Below the pieces are notes generated by a model. It saw only the letters and a program-made list of their open reading frames with translations. It ran no database searches and was not told where the DNA came from. This document shows, piece by piece, positions 9,387-18,517 of a DNA stretch of 64,000 nt. Origin of the DNA: Actinacidiphila guanduensis (lineage in GTDB: Bacteria > Actinomycetota > Actinomycetes > Streptomycetales > Streptomycetaceae); the NCBI RefSeq assembly GCF_900103985.1, contig NZ_FNIE01000023.1, forward strand, positions 23,380-87,379, in the 5' to 3' direction. Position numbers and translations under genes: made by a program. Positions within the stretch are counted from its first letter, which is position 1. Every line of letters begins with the position of its first letter.

Positions 9387-10595
9387 GTGAGGAAAGACAT
9401 CGGGACCGTACGCAGGGTACGGACACCGGCGCGGGTGCGCGGCCTGCTGACGGCGGGCGCGGCGGCGGCCGTCCTGGTGAGCGGGTGCTCCTCGGGCACC
9501 TCCCCGCTGGTGCCCCGCACCACCCCGCCCTCGCCGCCCGCGCACACCACCGCGAGCGCCGCCCCGGCCAGTCCCTCCCCTTCGGCCGCGCCGGCCAAGG
9601 GCACCGCCAAGGTCACCGGCACGGTGGCGAGCGGCCTGAACTCGCCCTGGGGGCTGGTCCAGCTGCCCGACGGCAGCCTCCTGGTCGGCTCGCGCAACAC
9701 CGGCACGATCTCGCGCGTCGACCCCGGCAAGCACACCGTGGCCAGGGTGGGCATCGTGCCCGGCGTCAGCCACACCCGGGGCGGCGAGAACGGCCTGCTG
9801 GGCCTGGCCCTGTCCCCCGACTTCGGCGCCGACCACACCCTGTACGCCTACTTCTCCACCGACTCCGACAACCGCGTCGCGAGCCTGCTCTACGACCCCT
9901 CGAAGCCGGCCGGCGAGCAGCTGGGCGCACCCGACACGATCCTGCGCGGCATCCCCACCGGGACCCTGCACAACGGCGGCCGGATCGCCTTCGGCCCGGA
10001 CGGCGACCTGTACGCGGGCACCGGCGAGACCGGGCAGCGGCAGCTGGCGCAGGACATGTCCTCGCTCGGCGGCAAGATCCTGCGGATGACGCCGGACGGA
10101 CAGCCGCCCGCGGACAACCCGGTGCACGGCTCGCTGGTCTACTCCCCCGGCCACCGCAATGTGCAGGGCCTGGCCTGGGACAGCGCCGGGCGGCTGTGGG
10201 CCTCGGAGTTCGGCCAGGACACCTGGGACGAGCTCAACCTGATCACACCGGGCGGCAACTACGGCTGGCCGACCGTCGAGGGCATCGCGCACCACCCGGG
10301 CTTCATCGACCCGGTCGAGCAGTGGCACCCCGACGCGGCCTCCCCCAGCGGCATCGCCTACGCGGCCGGCTGCATCTGGATGGCCTCGCTCCACGGCGAG
10401 CAGCTGTGGCGCATCCCGCTGGACGGCGCCAAGCCGGACGCGGCCCCGCAGGCGTTCCTCACCCACACCTACGGGCGACTGCGCACGGTGGTCGCGATCG
10501 ACGACCACACCCTGCTGCTGACCACGAGCAACACCGACGATCGCGGCACCCCGCACAAGGGCGACGACCGCATCCTGCGGGTCGCCGTCAGCTGA
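9387..10595 (+). CDS. PQQ-dependent sugar dehydrogenase-like lipoprotein
   Basis: A 402-residue six-bladed beta-propeller of the soluble glucose/sorbosone dehydrogenase (Asd/GDH-B) family. It begins with an Arg-rich n-region and a lipobox LVSGC (Cys34), so it should be a lipid-anchored extracellular protein, followed by a Pro/Ser/Ala linker (about 36-75). Family landmarks are HNGGRIAFGPDGDLYAGTGE and ASEFGQDTWDELNLITPGGN. I chose GTG 9387 because GGGAG lies 6 nt upstream; an in-frame GTG at 9342 would add 15 unlikely residues. Whether it binds PQQ is unproven, since many Streptomyces homologues are in strains that make no PQQ. It is convergent with the LuxR regulator. Confidence 0.88.
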   Translation: MRKDIGTVRRVRTPARVRGLLTAGAAAAVLVSGCSSGTSPLVPRTTPPSPPAHTTASAAPASPSPSAAPAKGTAKVTGTVASGLNSPWGLVQLPDGSLLVGSRNTGTISRVDPGKHTVARVGIVPGVSHTRGGENGLLGLALSPDFGADHTLYAYFSTDSDNRVASLLYDPSKPAGEQLGAPDTILRGIPTGTLHNGGRIAFGPDGDLYAGTGETGQRQLAQDMSSLGGKILRMTPDGQPPADNPVHGSLVYSPGHRNVQGLAWDSAGRLWASEFGQDTWDELNLITPGGNYGWPTVEGIAHHPGFIDPVEQWHPDAASPSGIAYAAGCIWMASLHGEQLWRIPLDGAKPDAAPQAFLTHTYGRLRTVVAIDDHTLLLTTSNTDDRGTPHKGDDRILRVAVS

Positions 10596-10666
10596 GCCGC
10601 CCGCCCGGAACGCCCGCCGGAAACCCGGAAGTCCCGCCGGACCTTCGCCGGTGGTCGCCGGGGGAC

Positions 10667-10696
10667 GTCTGCGGCCGTCTGCGGCCGTCTGCGGCC
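10667..10696. repeat. Three tandem copies of GTCTGCGGCC
   Basis: Three perfect 10-bp direct repeats lie between two convergent genes. There is no pairing partner nearby. This is a simple tandem repeat with no function that I can infer. Confidence 0.8.
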
Positions 10697-10709
10697 GTTC
10701 TCAGGCGGC

Positions 10710-13700
10710 TCAGCCCTCCGTGGCGACCAGCCGCAGCCGGTGGGCCAGCGCGGCGGCCTCGGTGCGGGTGGCGACCTGGAGCTTGGCGAGGATGTTCGAG
10801 ACGTGGACGCTGGCCGTCTTCGGCGAGATGAACAGCTCCTCGGCGATCTGCCGGTTGGTGCGGCCCCGCGCCACCAGGTGCAGGACGTCCTTCTCACGGG
10901 CGGTCAGGTGCCAGGAGGCCGCGGGGTCCTCACCGGGGCCGGCCGCCGGGCCGGGCAGCAGCCGCGCCCGCTGGGCGACCTCGGCGACCGCGTCGGCGAG
11001 CGGCACCGCGCCGCTGCGGGTGGCCGCCTCCAGGGCCAGGCAGAACAGCCGCCCGGCGCTCTCGCGCACGTCCGGGCCGCCTCCCGCGGCCAGCAGCGCC
11101 TCCGCCCGCCGGGAGCGGATCTCGGCCAGCTGCAGCGGGCGCTCCTGCCCGGCGAAGGCCGTCTCGGCGGCCGCCCACAGCTGCGGGTCGCCGCCGGCCA
11201 GCGCGGCCTCGATCCAGCGGGCGTAGGCCTCGGTGAGGGCGGTGGGGCGGTCCAGGTCCGGCAGCACGGCGGCGACCGCGTCGGGGTCGACACGGGTGCC
11301 CAGCTCCAGGATCGGCCAGGCGTAGCGGGTGGTGCCCGGCGGGAAGCCCTCGGCGAGCGCGCCGTGCAGCTGCTCGCGGGCCTGCTCGGGGCGGTGCCGG
11401 CCGAGCGCGATGCGCAGTCCCAGCATCCGCAGGGGTATCCAGTGCTGCGGCTGGGTGTCGTGGCGCAGCGCCTCGGCGGCCGCGCCGTGGTGGGCTTCGG
11501 CGGCGTCCAGGTCGCCGGTGCCCACGGCGAGCAGGCCGAGTTGGAGGTGCACCCCGGCCCGCAGGAAGGGGCCGTCCACCGCCCGCAGCGCCTCGCCGGC
11601 CGGCTGGGCGGCCTCCTCGAAGCGGCCCATGGCGATCAGGGACTCCGCCTCGTTGGTGAGCAGCCAGGCGCGGGTGGCGTCGGAGACCTGGGTGCCGATC
11701 AGGCTCAGGCCGGTGCGGGCGGTCGCCACCGCCTCCACCGAGCGCCCGGCGCCCTCCAGGACGGACGCCAGGTTGCCGTGGACGCGGGCGGTCAGGCCGG
11801 GCATCCGCTGGTCGGCGACGATCCGGCGGACCTCTTCGATCCCGGCGATGCCGCCCTCGATGTCGCCGTTGTCGGCCTGGAGGATGCCGAGGGTGAGGCG
11901 CGCGTGCAGTTCGGTGTCGCGCGAGCCGCTGCGGCGGGCCAGTTCCACGGCGTGCCGGGCGGTGGTGATGCCCTCGGTGCCGGACTTGTGGATCATGATC
12001 CAGCCGGCCACGTGGGCGAGCACCTCGGCGTGCGCGGCGGAAGGCGGCAGGCCGCGGACGAGTTCGCGGGAGCGGGCCACCTCCTCCCAGCCGTCGCCGC
12101 GGCCGAGGTCCTCCACCAGCCGGGAGCGCAGCGACCAGAACCAGGCGGCACGCAACGGGTCGCCGCCGCCCTCGCGTTCGAGCAGCCGCAGCGCGCGGCG
12201 GGTGATGGTGAAGGCCCGCTCGCGCTCGCCGCCGAGCCGGGCGGCCACCGCGATCTCGGCGAGCAGGTCGAGGAAGACCAGCGGGGTGTCGGGGTCGCGC
12301 GCGGGGCACGGGTCCGGGGCGTCGGGGCCGCGGTCGTCCGCGGGGGTGTCGGGGCAGTACGCCTCGACGTGGTCGGCGGCGCGCAGGGCGGCGAGCACTT
12401 CCGGTGAGGCGTCGTCCCACAGTTCGAGGGCGCGCTCCAGCATCCGGTACTGCTCGGCGTAGGCGTGGCGGTCGCGGGCCTCGGCGGCGGCGCGCAGCAC
12501 GGCGGGCAGCGCCTTCTGCGGGTCGTGGGCGGCGTACCAGTAGCTGGCCAGGCGGGCGGCGCGCTCGTCGGCGCGCACCAGCGTGGGATCGGCCTCGATC
12601 GCCTCGGCGTAGCGGCGGTTGATCCGGCTGCGCTCGCCGGGCAGCAGGTCGTCGCCGACGGCCTCGCGAACCAGGGAGTGCCGGAAACGGTAGCCGTCGC
12701 CGCTGCCGGAGGGCAGCAGGATGTTGGCGCCGACGGCGGTGCGCAGCGCGTCGAGCAGGTCGTCCTCGGCGAGCCCGGTGATCTTCTCCAGCAGCCGGTA
12801 CTCCACGGTGTTGCCGCCCTCGGCGACGAACTTCGCGACGCGCTGGGCCGGCTCGGAGAGCGCCTCGACCCGCACCAGCAGCAGGTCGCGCAGCGAGTCG
12901 CTGATGGCGGTCGGGCAGCCGCCGCGGTAGCTGCAGGCCAGCTCCTCGACGAAGAAGGGGTTGCCGTCGGAGCGGGCGAACACCTCGTCCACCCGGGCCT
13001 CGTCGGGCGGCCCGGACAGGATCGAGGCGAGCTGGCGGCGCACCTCGTCGCGGGTGAAGCGGGCCAGCTCCACCCGCTCCACGGTGCGCAGCCGGTCGGT
13101 CTCGGCGAGGAAGGGGCGCAAGGGGTGGCGGCGGTGGATGTCGTCGCTGCGGTAGGTGGCCGCGACCACCACCCGGCACCGCTGGAGCGAGCGGAACAGG
13201 TAGGACAGCAGCTCGCGGGTGGAGCGGTCGGCCCAGTGCAGGTCCTCCACGACGACGACCAGGGTGCGCTCGGCGCCCAGCCGCTCCAGCATGCGGGCGG
13301 TCAGCTCGAACAGCCGCACCCGGCCGTCCTCGTCGTGCACCCCGCGGTGGGCGGCGGTGCCGGGGCCCAGCTCGGGCAGCAGGCGGGCGAGTTCGGCCTC
13401 CTGGCCCGCCACCGCCGCGGTCAGCTCGGCGCCGAGCTTGCGGTACAGGTGCCGCAGCGCGGTGGAGACCGGCGCGAACGGAAGGCCGTCCGCGCCGATC
13501 TCCACGCAGCCGCCCACGGCGACGACGGCCCCCGTCGTGCGCGCCGCCGCCAGGAACTCCTCGACCAGGCGGGTTTTGCCGATCCCCGCCTCGCCGCCGA
13601 TGAGCACGGCCTGCGGCTCGCAGCCGTCGGCCGCGGCCAGGACGGCGGACAGCTTCCTCAGCTCGGCGCCGCGGCCGATGAACTCCGGGCTGAGGCTCTG

Positions 13701-13766
13701 CGTCTGCACGCTGCCGAGCATGGCACGCCCGGGGCGCGGCGCGACAGCGATTACCGGCGCGGTCAC
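10710..13766 (-). CDS. LAL-family LuxR transcriptional regulator with AAA ATPase domain
   Basis: A 1018-residue large ATP-binding regulator of the LuxR type (LAL/MalT-like). Residues 27-330 form a STAND/AAA ATPase with Walker A GGEAGIGKT (57-65) and a Walker B-like stretch LVVVVEDLHWADRS. The middle is a long run of TPR-like helical repeats. The last 65 residues are a GerE helix-turn-helix (LTAREKDVLHLVARGRTNRQIAEEL). It probably binds DNA when a ligand or partner is sensed; neither is known. The GTG start at 13766 overlaps the stop of the small upstream gene in a GTGA junction, which supports this start over the internal ATG 13721 and indicates translational coupling. Confidence 0.93.
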   Translation of the reverse strand: MTAPVIAVAPRPGRAMLGSVQTQSLSPEFIGRGAELRKLSAVLAAADGCEPQAVLIGGEAGIGKTRLVEEFLAAARTTGAVVAVGGCVEIGADGLPFAPVSTALRHLYRKLGAELTAAVAGQEAELARLLPELGPGTAAHRGVHDEDGRVRLFELTARMLERLGAERTLVVVVEDLHWADRSTRELLSYLFRSLQRCRVVVAATYRSDDIHRRHPLRPFLAETDRLRTVERVELARFTRDEVRRQLASILSGPPDEARVDEVFARSDGNPFFVEELACSYRGGCPTAISDSLRDLLLVRVEALSEPAQRVAKFVAEGGNTVEYRLLEKITGLAEDDLLDALRTAVGANILLPSGSGDGYRFRHSLVREAVGDDLLPGERSRINRRYAEAIEADPTLVRADERAARLASYWYAAHDPQKALPAVLRAAAEARDRHAYAEQYRMLERALELWDDASPEVLAALRAADHVEAYCPDTPADDRGPDAPDPCPARDPDTPLVFLDLLAEIAVAARLGGERERAFTITRRALRLLEREGGGDPLRAAWFWSLRSRLVEDLGRGDGWEEVARSRELVRGLPPSAAHAEVLAHVAGWIMIHKSGTEGITTARHAVELARRSGSRDTELHARLTLGILQADNGDIEGGIAGIEEVRRIVADQRMPGLTARVHGNLASVLEGAGRSVEAVATARTGLSLIGTQVSDATRAWLLTNEAESLIAMGRFEEAAQPAGEALRAVDGPFLRAGVHLQLGLLAVGTGDLDAAEAHHGAAAEALRHDTQPQHWIPLRMLGLRIALGRHRPEQAREQLHGALAEGFPPGTTRYAWPILELGTRVDPDAVAAVLPDLDRPTALTEAYARWIEAALAGGDPQLWAAAETAFAGQERPLQLAEIRSRRAEALLAAGGGPDVRESAGRLFCLALEAATRSGAVPLADAVAEVAQRARLLPGPAAGPGEDPAASWHLTAREKDVLHLVARGRTNRQIAEELFISPKTASVHVSNILAKLQVATRTEAAALAHRLRLVATEG

Positions 13767-14065
13767 GCCGCGCCCCGCGGGCGCGGGTGCGCCCGGCCGA
13801 GCAGACCGGCGCGCCGGGGCCGGGACGGCGCGGCGGCCTCGAAAGCGGGGGCAGCAGGGGCAGCCTCGGACGCGGGGGAAGGCGCAGATGCCGGGGAGGC
13901 CGGGGAAGGGGCCTCCCCGGCGTCCGTGCGCTCCGCGGCCCGCACCCGCCGCGCCCCGGCACGGGACCCGCGCGCGGCGGCCTGGGCGTCGCGGGCCAGC
14001 CGCCAGCCGGCGGCGCGGCGCTGCAGCTCGGCCCGGCGCAACTCATCCATCTCATGGGCGAACAT
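13763..14065 (-). CDS. Small conserved hypothetical protein coupled to the LuxR regulator
   Basis: A 100-residue protein beginning MFAHEMDELRRAELQRRAAG from ATG 14065, with GGGAG about nine bases upstream. The first 40 residues are a charged amphipathic helix. The rest is Arg/Ala/Pro/Ser-rich and probably disordered. Small Streptomyces proteins beginning MFAHEMDE.RRAEL are familiar to me but have no known function. Its TGA overlaps the GTG of the LAL regulator, so the two are likely made together. An upstream in-frame ATG (14089) lacks a better binding site. Confidence 0.7.
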   Translation of the reverse strand: MFAHEMDELRRAELQRRAAGWRLARDAQAAARGSRAGARRVRAAERTDAGEAPSPASPASAPSPASEAAPAAPAFEAAAPSRPRRAGLLGRAHPRPRGAA

Positions 14066-14241
14066 CACGGTTACTCCCTGGGAAGTCATCGTTTTCCGAT
14101 GACCCAAGGCTCGTTTCCCAGGGGGGTGATCCGCATCGGGCACCTTCCCGAACTTCCGCACCCCGCAAGCAGCCCGGGGCCGCCTAAGGCACCGCGACCG
14201 GCGCTCTGAGGGGGCCTTAGACGCCCTCGCCGGAACGGGGT

Positions 14242-14274
14242 ACCGGCCCCAGACCGGCCCCAGACCGGCCTCAG
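14242..14274. repeat. Three tandem 11-bp units at the end of the MMPL gene
   Basis: ACCGGCCCCAG occurs at 14242 and 14253, and ACCGGCCTCAG at 14264, running into the MMPL stop codon. A further partial inverted repeat (CTAAGGC / GCCTTAG near 14185-14217) follows and might help terminate the minus-strand transcript. This is a simple repeat only. Confidence 0.7.
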
Positions 14275-16556
14275 ACCGGCACCGCCCGGTCGGCCGGGTC
14301 CTCAGGCGTGCCGGTCGCGGCCGGCCGCCGGGCGCCCGCGAGCAGGTCCAGGGCCGGGTCGAGCGGGGGCGGCGCGGGCAGGGCCGGGCGCGGCGCCTCG
14401 ATGCTCAGCCGCGGCAGCCTGCGCTCCAGCCAGCCCGGCAGCCACCAGTTGGCGGGGCCGAGCAGGTGCATCAGGGCGGGCACCAGCAGGGTGCGCAGCA
14501 CGAAGGCGTCCAGCGCGACCGCCGAGGCCAGCCCGATGCCGAACATCGCGATGACCCGGTCGCCGCTGAGCACGAAGGCGAGGAAGACCGCGATCATGAT
14601 CACCGCGGCGGAGTTGATCACCCGGCTGGTCTCGGCGAGCCCGACCCGTACCGCCCGGCAGTTGTCACCGGTCGCGCGCCACTCCTCGTACATCCGGCTG
14701 ACCAGGAAGACCTGGTAGTCCATCGAGAGCCCGAAGAGCACCGAGACCATGATCACCGGCAGGAAGGGCTCGATCGGGCCGGCCCGGCCCAGCCCCAGCC
14801 ACTCGCTGCCCCAGCCCCACTGGAAGATCGCCGTCACCACCCCGAAGGAGGAGGCGACGGCGGCGATGTTCATCACGGCGGCCTTGACCGGCACACCGAT
14901 CGAGCGGAAGGCGAGCAGCAGCAGGACGCAGCCGAGCCCGACCACGCAGCCGACGAAGAGGGGGAGCTTGCCGACCACCACGCCGGCGAAGTCGTCGTAG
15001 CTGGCCGTGGCGCCGCCGACGTACACCTTCAGGCCGGTGCCGTGCTCGGCGGCCGGCAGCACCTGGTCGCGCAGGGTGCGCACCAGCGCGGAGGTGGCGG
15101 TGGACTGCGGCGAGCTGTCGGGGACGACGGTGACGACGCCGGTGGTGCGGGAGGGGTCGAAGGCGGCGGCGCTGACCGAGGCGACGCCGGGGGTGTGCCG
15201 CAGCGTCCGCGGAAGGTCGTCCAGGGCGACCACCGCGCGGGCCCCGGAGGTGCTGGCGACCAGGGTGAGCGGGCCGTTGGTACCGGGCCCGAAGCCCTGG
15301 GCGACCAGGTCGTACGCCTTGCGGGTGGTCGATCCCGCGGGGTCGTTGCCCTGGTCGGCGGTGCCGAGGTGCAGGGCGAAGGTGGGCAGGGCGAGCACGA
15401 GCATCACGGCGGCGGCGAGCCCGGCGAGCACCCGGGGGTGGCGTTCGACGAAGGCGGACCAGCGGGCGGCGGCCCCGTGCGGGGGCGCGGCCTGCGGCCC
15501 GCCGTCCGCCCGCACCGGCGGCTCCTCGCCCGCCGCGAGCGCCCGCCGCTCCCGGCGGGACAGGGCGCGCATGCCGATCAGGCCGAGCAGGGCGGGCAGC
15601 AGCGTCACCGCGGCGGCGACCGTGAGCAGCACGGTGAGCGCGGAGGCGACGGCCACCCCGTTGAGGAAGTCCAGCCGCAGGATCAGCATGCCGAGCAGGG
15701 CCGTGCACACCGTGCCGCCGGCGAAGACCACCGCTCTGCCGGTGGTGGCCACGGCCTGCTCGGCGGCCGCGGCGACGGACAGGCCCGCCTTGAGGCCCCT
15801 GCGGTGCCGGGTGACGAGGAAGAGCGCGTAGTCGATGCCGACACCGAGGCCGATGAGCATGCCGAGCATGGGCGCGAAGTCGGCCACGGTCATGCCGTGG
15901 CCGAGCAGCACCGTGCCCATGTAGGCGGTGCCGCAGCCCATCAGGGCGGTGGCGATGGGCAGCAGCATGGCGGCGAAGGAGCCGAAGGCGACCAGCAGCA
16001 CCACGGCGGCCACCGCGACCCCGACGGCCTCCGACAGATGGGCGCCGGCCGACTCGGTGCTGCCGACGGCGGCGCCGCCCAACTCGACCTCCAGGCCCGG
16101 GCGGTCGGCGGCCTTCGCGGTGTCCACCAGGGCCTGGGCCTGGGCGCGGCCGATGCTGTCGGCGTCGGTGGCGTAGTCGACGGTGGCGTACGCGGTACGG
16201 CCGTCCCGGCTGACCTGGTCCGCGCCCGCGGCGCCGTAGGGCCCGGTCACGGAGGTGACGCCGGGCAGGGTGCGGGCGTGGTCGAGGACGCGGGCCATGT
16301 CCTGCTCGACGGCGGCCGCCCGCACGCTGCCGTGCGCGGTGTGCCAGACGATCGTCTCGGAGTCGCCGGCCTGGCCGGGGAACGCCTCCTGCAGCAGCGC
16401 GGCGGCGCGGCCGGACTCGGTGTGCGGGGCGTCGTACCGGTGCGAGTAGGACGACCCGGCGGCGGCCGCGGCGGCGGTCAGGCCCAGCAGCACAGCCACC
16501 CACAGGAGGACGACGGTGAGGCGGCGGTGCAGACACCACCTGGCGAGTACGGCCAT
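14271..16556 (-). CDS. MMPL/RND family membrane transporter
   Basis: A 761-residue RND-superfamily exporter with the duplicated MMPL layout. There is an N-terminal helix (MAVLARWCLHRRLTVVLLW), an extracytoplasmic loop to about residue 170, a five-helix block, a cytoplasmic loop (about 340-370), another helix, a second large external loop and a second five-helix block. The GSFAAMLLPI and ALFLVTRHRRGL regions and LSMDYQVFLVSRMYEEW are typical. Relatives export lipids, polyketides or drugs using the proton gradient. No lipid or polyketide genes lie nearby, so the cargo is unknown. The ATG start at 16556 has a weak GGGG site. Upstream it is insulated from gatB by a strong hairpin. Confidence 0.9.
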   Translation of the reverse strand: MAVLARWCLHRRLTVVLLWVAVLLGLTAAAAAAGSSYSHRYDAPHTESGRAAALLQEAFPGQAGDSETIVWHTAHGSVRAAAVEQDMARVLDHARTLPGVTSVTGPYGAAGADQVSRDGRTAYATVDYATDADSIGRAQAQALVDTAKAADRPGLEVELGGAAVGSTESAGAHLSEAVGVAVAAVVLLVAFGSFAAMLLPIATALMGCGTAYMGTVLLGHGMTVADFAPMLGMLIGLGVGIDYALFLVTRHRRGLKAGLSVAAAAEQAVATTGRAVVFAGGTVCTALLGMLILRLDFLNGVAVASALTVLLTVAAAVTLLPALLGLIGMRALSRRERRALAAGEEPPVRADGGPQAAPPHGAAARWSAFVERHPRVLAGLAAAVMLVLALPTFALHLGTADQGNDPAGSTTRKAYDLVAQGFGPGTNGPLTLVASTSGARAVVALDDLPRTLRHTPGVASVSAAAFDPSRTTGVVTVVPDSSPQSTATSALVRTLRDQVLPAAEHGTGLKVYVGGATASYDDFAGVVVGKLPLFVGCVVGLGCVLLLLAFRSIGVPVKAAVMNIAAVASSFGVVTAIFQWGWGSEWLGLGRAGPIEPFLPVIMVSVLFGLSMDYQVFLVSRMYEEWRATGDNCRAVRVGLAETSRVINSAAVIMIAVFLAFVLSGDRVIAMFGIGLASAVALDAFVLRTLLVPALMHLLGPANWWLPGWLERRLPRLSIEAPRPALPAPPPLDPALDLLAGARRPAATGTPEDPADRAVPV

Positions 16557-16655
16557 TCCGCGGGAACCCCTGTGCTAGACGTCCCCGACACTCTGCCAGG
16601 AGAAAGTGATCCTTTGCCGCTTTCGTGCTTCTCCTCACAAGTGTCCGGAAAAGAT

Positions 16656-16689
16656 AAGGAGCGGCACCCCGCGAAGGGTGCCGCTCCTT
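16656..16689 (-). terminator. Intrinsic terminator after gatB
   Basis: A perfect 14-bp stem (AAGGAGCGGCACCC, 16656-16669, with its complement at 16676-16689) and a 6-nt loop lies 35 bp past the gatB stop. On the minus strand it is followed by ATCTTTTCC. It should end the gat transcript before the MMPL gene. Confidence 0.8.
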
Positions 16690-16723
16690 GGATTCCCTGC
16701 CTTCGGCGGGATCTGGCGCCGGG

Positions 16724-18226
16724 TCAGCCCTGCAGCTTCTCCAGCACCAGCTCGCGGACCCGCTTGGCGTCGGCCTGGCCGCGGGTGAGCTTCATCACCG
16801 CGCCGATCAGGGCGCCGGCCGCGGCCAGGTTGCCGCCGCGGATCTTGTCGGCGACCGCCGCGTTGTCCGCGATGGCCTGGTCGACGGCCGCGTTCAGCGC
16901 GCCCTCGTCGGAGACGACCTTCAGGCCGCGCTTCTCCACCACCCGGTCGGGGTCGCCCTCGCCGGCCAGCACGCCCTCGATGACCTGCCGGGCGAGCTTG
17001 TCGTTGAGCTCGCCGGCCGCCACCAGCGCGGAGATCCGGGCCACCTGCTGCGGGGTGATCGCCACCTCGGACAGCTCCACCCCGGCCTCGTTGGCGTGCC
17101 GGGCCAGCTCGCCCATCCACCACTTGCGGGCCGAGGCGGCGTCCGCGCCGGCGTCGATGGTGGCCGTGATCAGGTCGATGGCACCGGCGTTGAGGGCGGA
17201 CTGCATCTCGAAGTCGGAGATGCCCCACTCCTTCTTCAGCCGCTCCCGGCGGGCCAGCGGCAGCTCGGGCAGCGAGCCGCGCAGCTCCTCCACCCACTCC
17301 CGCGGCGGGGCGATCGGCACCAGGTCGGGCTCGGGGAAGTACCGGTAGTCCTCGGCCTCCTCCTTGATCCGGCCGGAGGTGGTGGAGCCGTCCTCCTCGT
17401 GGAAGTGCCGGGTCTCCTGCACGATGGTGCCGCCCGAGGAGAGCACGGCGGCGTGCCGCTGGATCTCGAACCGGGCCGCGCGCTCCACGCTGCGCAGGGA
17501 GTTGACGTTCTTGGTCTCGCTGCGGGTGCCGAACTTCTTCTCCCCCAGCGGGCGCAGCGACAGGTTGACGTCGCAGCGCAGCTGGCCCATCTCCATCCGG
17601 GCCTCGGAGACCCCGAGCGCGCGGATCAGCTCGCGCAGCTCGGCGACGTACGCCCGGGCCACCTCGGGGGCGCGCGCGCCCGCGCCCTCGATCGGCTTGG
17701 TGACGATCTCGATCAGCGGGATGCCGGCCCGGTTGTAGTCCAGCAGCGAGTGCGAGGCGCCGTGGATGCGGCCGGTGGCACCGCCGATGTGGGTGGACTT
17801 GCCGGTGTCCTCCTCCATGTGGGCGCGCTCGATGTGCACCCGGAAGACCTCGCCGTCCTCCAACTGGACGTCCAGGTAGCCGTTGTACGCGATCGGCTCG
17901 TCGTACTGCGAGGTCTGGAAGTTCTTCGGCATGTCCGGGTAGAAGTAGTTCTTCCGGGCGAACCGGCACCACTGCGCGATCTCGCAGTTGAGCGCCAGAC
18001 CGATCCTGATCGCGGACTCCACGCCGCTCTCGTTGACCACCGGCAGTGCGCCGGGCAGGCCGAGGCAGGTCGGGCAGGTCTGCGAGTTGGGCTCGGCGCC
18101 CAGCGCGGTGGAGCAGCCGCAGAACATCTTGGTCCTGGTGCCGAGCTCGACGTGGACCTCCAGGCCCATCACCGGGTCGTACGACGCCAGCGCGTCCTCG
18201 TAGGACAGCAGATCCGTGACGGTCAC
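16724..18226 (-). CDS. gatB: Asp-tRNA(Asn)/Glu-tRNA(Gln) amidotransferase subunit B
   Basis: GatB binds the misacylated tRNA, activates the Glu or Asp side chain with ATP and receives ammonia from GatA. The 500-residue length is normal. The N-terminal cradle domain begins YDPVMGLEVHVELGTRTKMFCGCS, with the Zn-site cysteines C.C and CPTCLG, and LPVVNESGVESAIRIGLALN. The C-terminal helical and YqeY-like domain follows (ALNAGAIDLITATIDAG to the end). The start is GTG 18226 with a GAGGTAGAG site. It is the last of gatC-gatA-(small ORF)-gatB and is followed by a terminator. Confidence 0.97.
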   Translation of the reverse strand: MTVTDLLSYEDALASYDPVMGLEVHVELGTRTKMFCGCSTALGAEPNSQTCPTCLGLPGALPVVNESGVESAIRIGLALNCEIAQWCRFARKNYFYPDMPKNFQTSQYDEPIAYNGYLDVQLEDGEVFRVHIERAHMEEDTGKSTHIGGATGRIHGASHSLLDYNRAGIPLIEIVTKPIEGAGARAPEVARAYVAELRELIRALGVSEARMEMGQLRCDVNLSLRPLGEKKFGTRSETKNVNSLRSVERAARFEIQRHAAVLSSGGTIVQETRHFHEEDGSTTSGRIKEEAEDYRYFPEPDLVPIAPPREWVEELRGSLPELPLARRERLKKEWGISDFEMQSALNAGAIDLITATIDAGADAASARKWWMGELARHANEAGVELSEVAITPQQVARISALVAAGELNDKLARQVIEGVLAGEGDPDRVVEKRGLKVVSDEGALNAAVDQAIADNAAVADKIRGGNLAAAGALIGAVMKLTRGQADAKRVRELVLEKLQG

Positions 18227-18256
18227 TTTTCGCTCTACCTCTTCGTCTCCGGCCGG

Positions 18257-18517
18257 TCAGCCGCTGAGGCTGTCGTCGTTGGCCCTGCGCAGCTCGCGGA
18301 CGAGCAGCACGATGCCGGTGGTCACCACGGCGGCCCGCAGCAGGGCGTCGACCAGCTGCAGCGTGTCGTCCTCGGCGCGGGCGGCGCGGACCTTCTTCAC
18401 GGCGGTGAAGCCGCTGAACAGCGAGGTGCCGATGGACAGGTACGTGCCGCCCTTGCCCTTGCCGCTCTTCTCGCCCTTGTCCGTGGTCTTCGCGGTGGAC
18501 TTCTTGTCGGTGGTCAC
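18257..18517 (-). CDS. Small membrane protein between gatA and gatB
   Basis: An 86-residue protein starting at GTG 18517, which overlaps the gatA stop (GTGA). Residues 1-25 are very Lys/Thr-rich (TTDKKSTAKTTDKGEKSGKG). A helix at about 56-75 (VDALLRAAVVTTGIVLLVREL) is probably a single membrane span. I know of no function. Its place inside the gat operon, with stop/start overlap upstream and 30 bp to gatB, argues for a real gene; a similar hypothetical lies at this place in S. coelicolor as I remember it. Confidence 0.75.
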   Translation of the reverse strand: MTTDKKSTAKTTDKGEKSGKGKGGTYLSIGTSLFSGFTAVKKVRAARAEDDTLQLVDALLRAAVVTTGIVLLVRELRRANDDSLSG

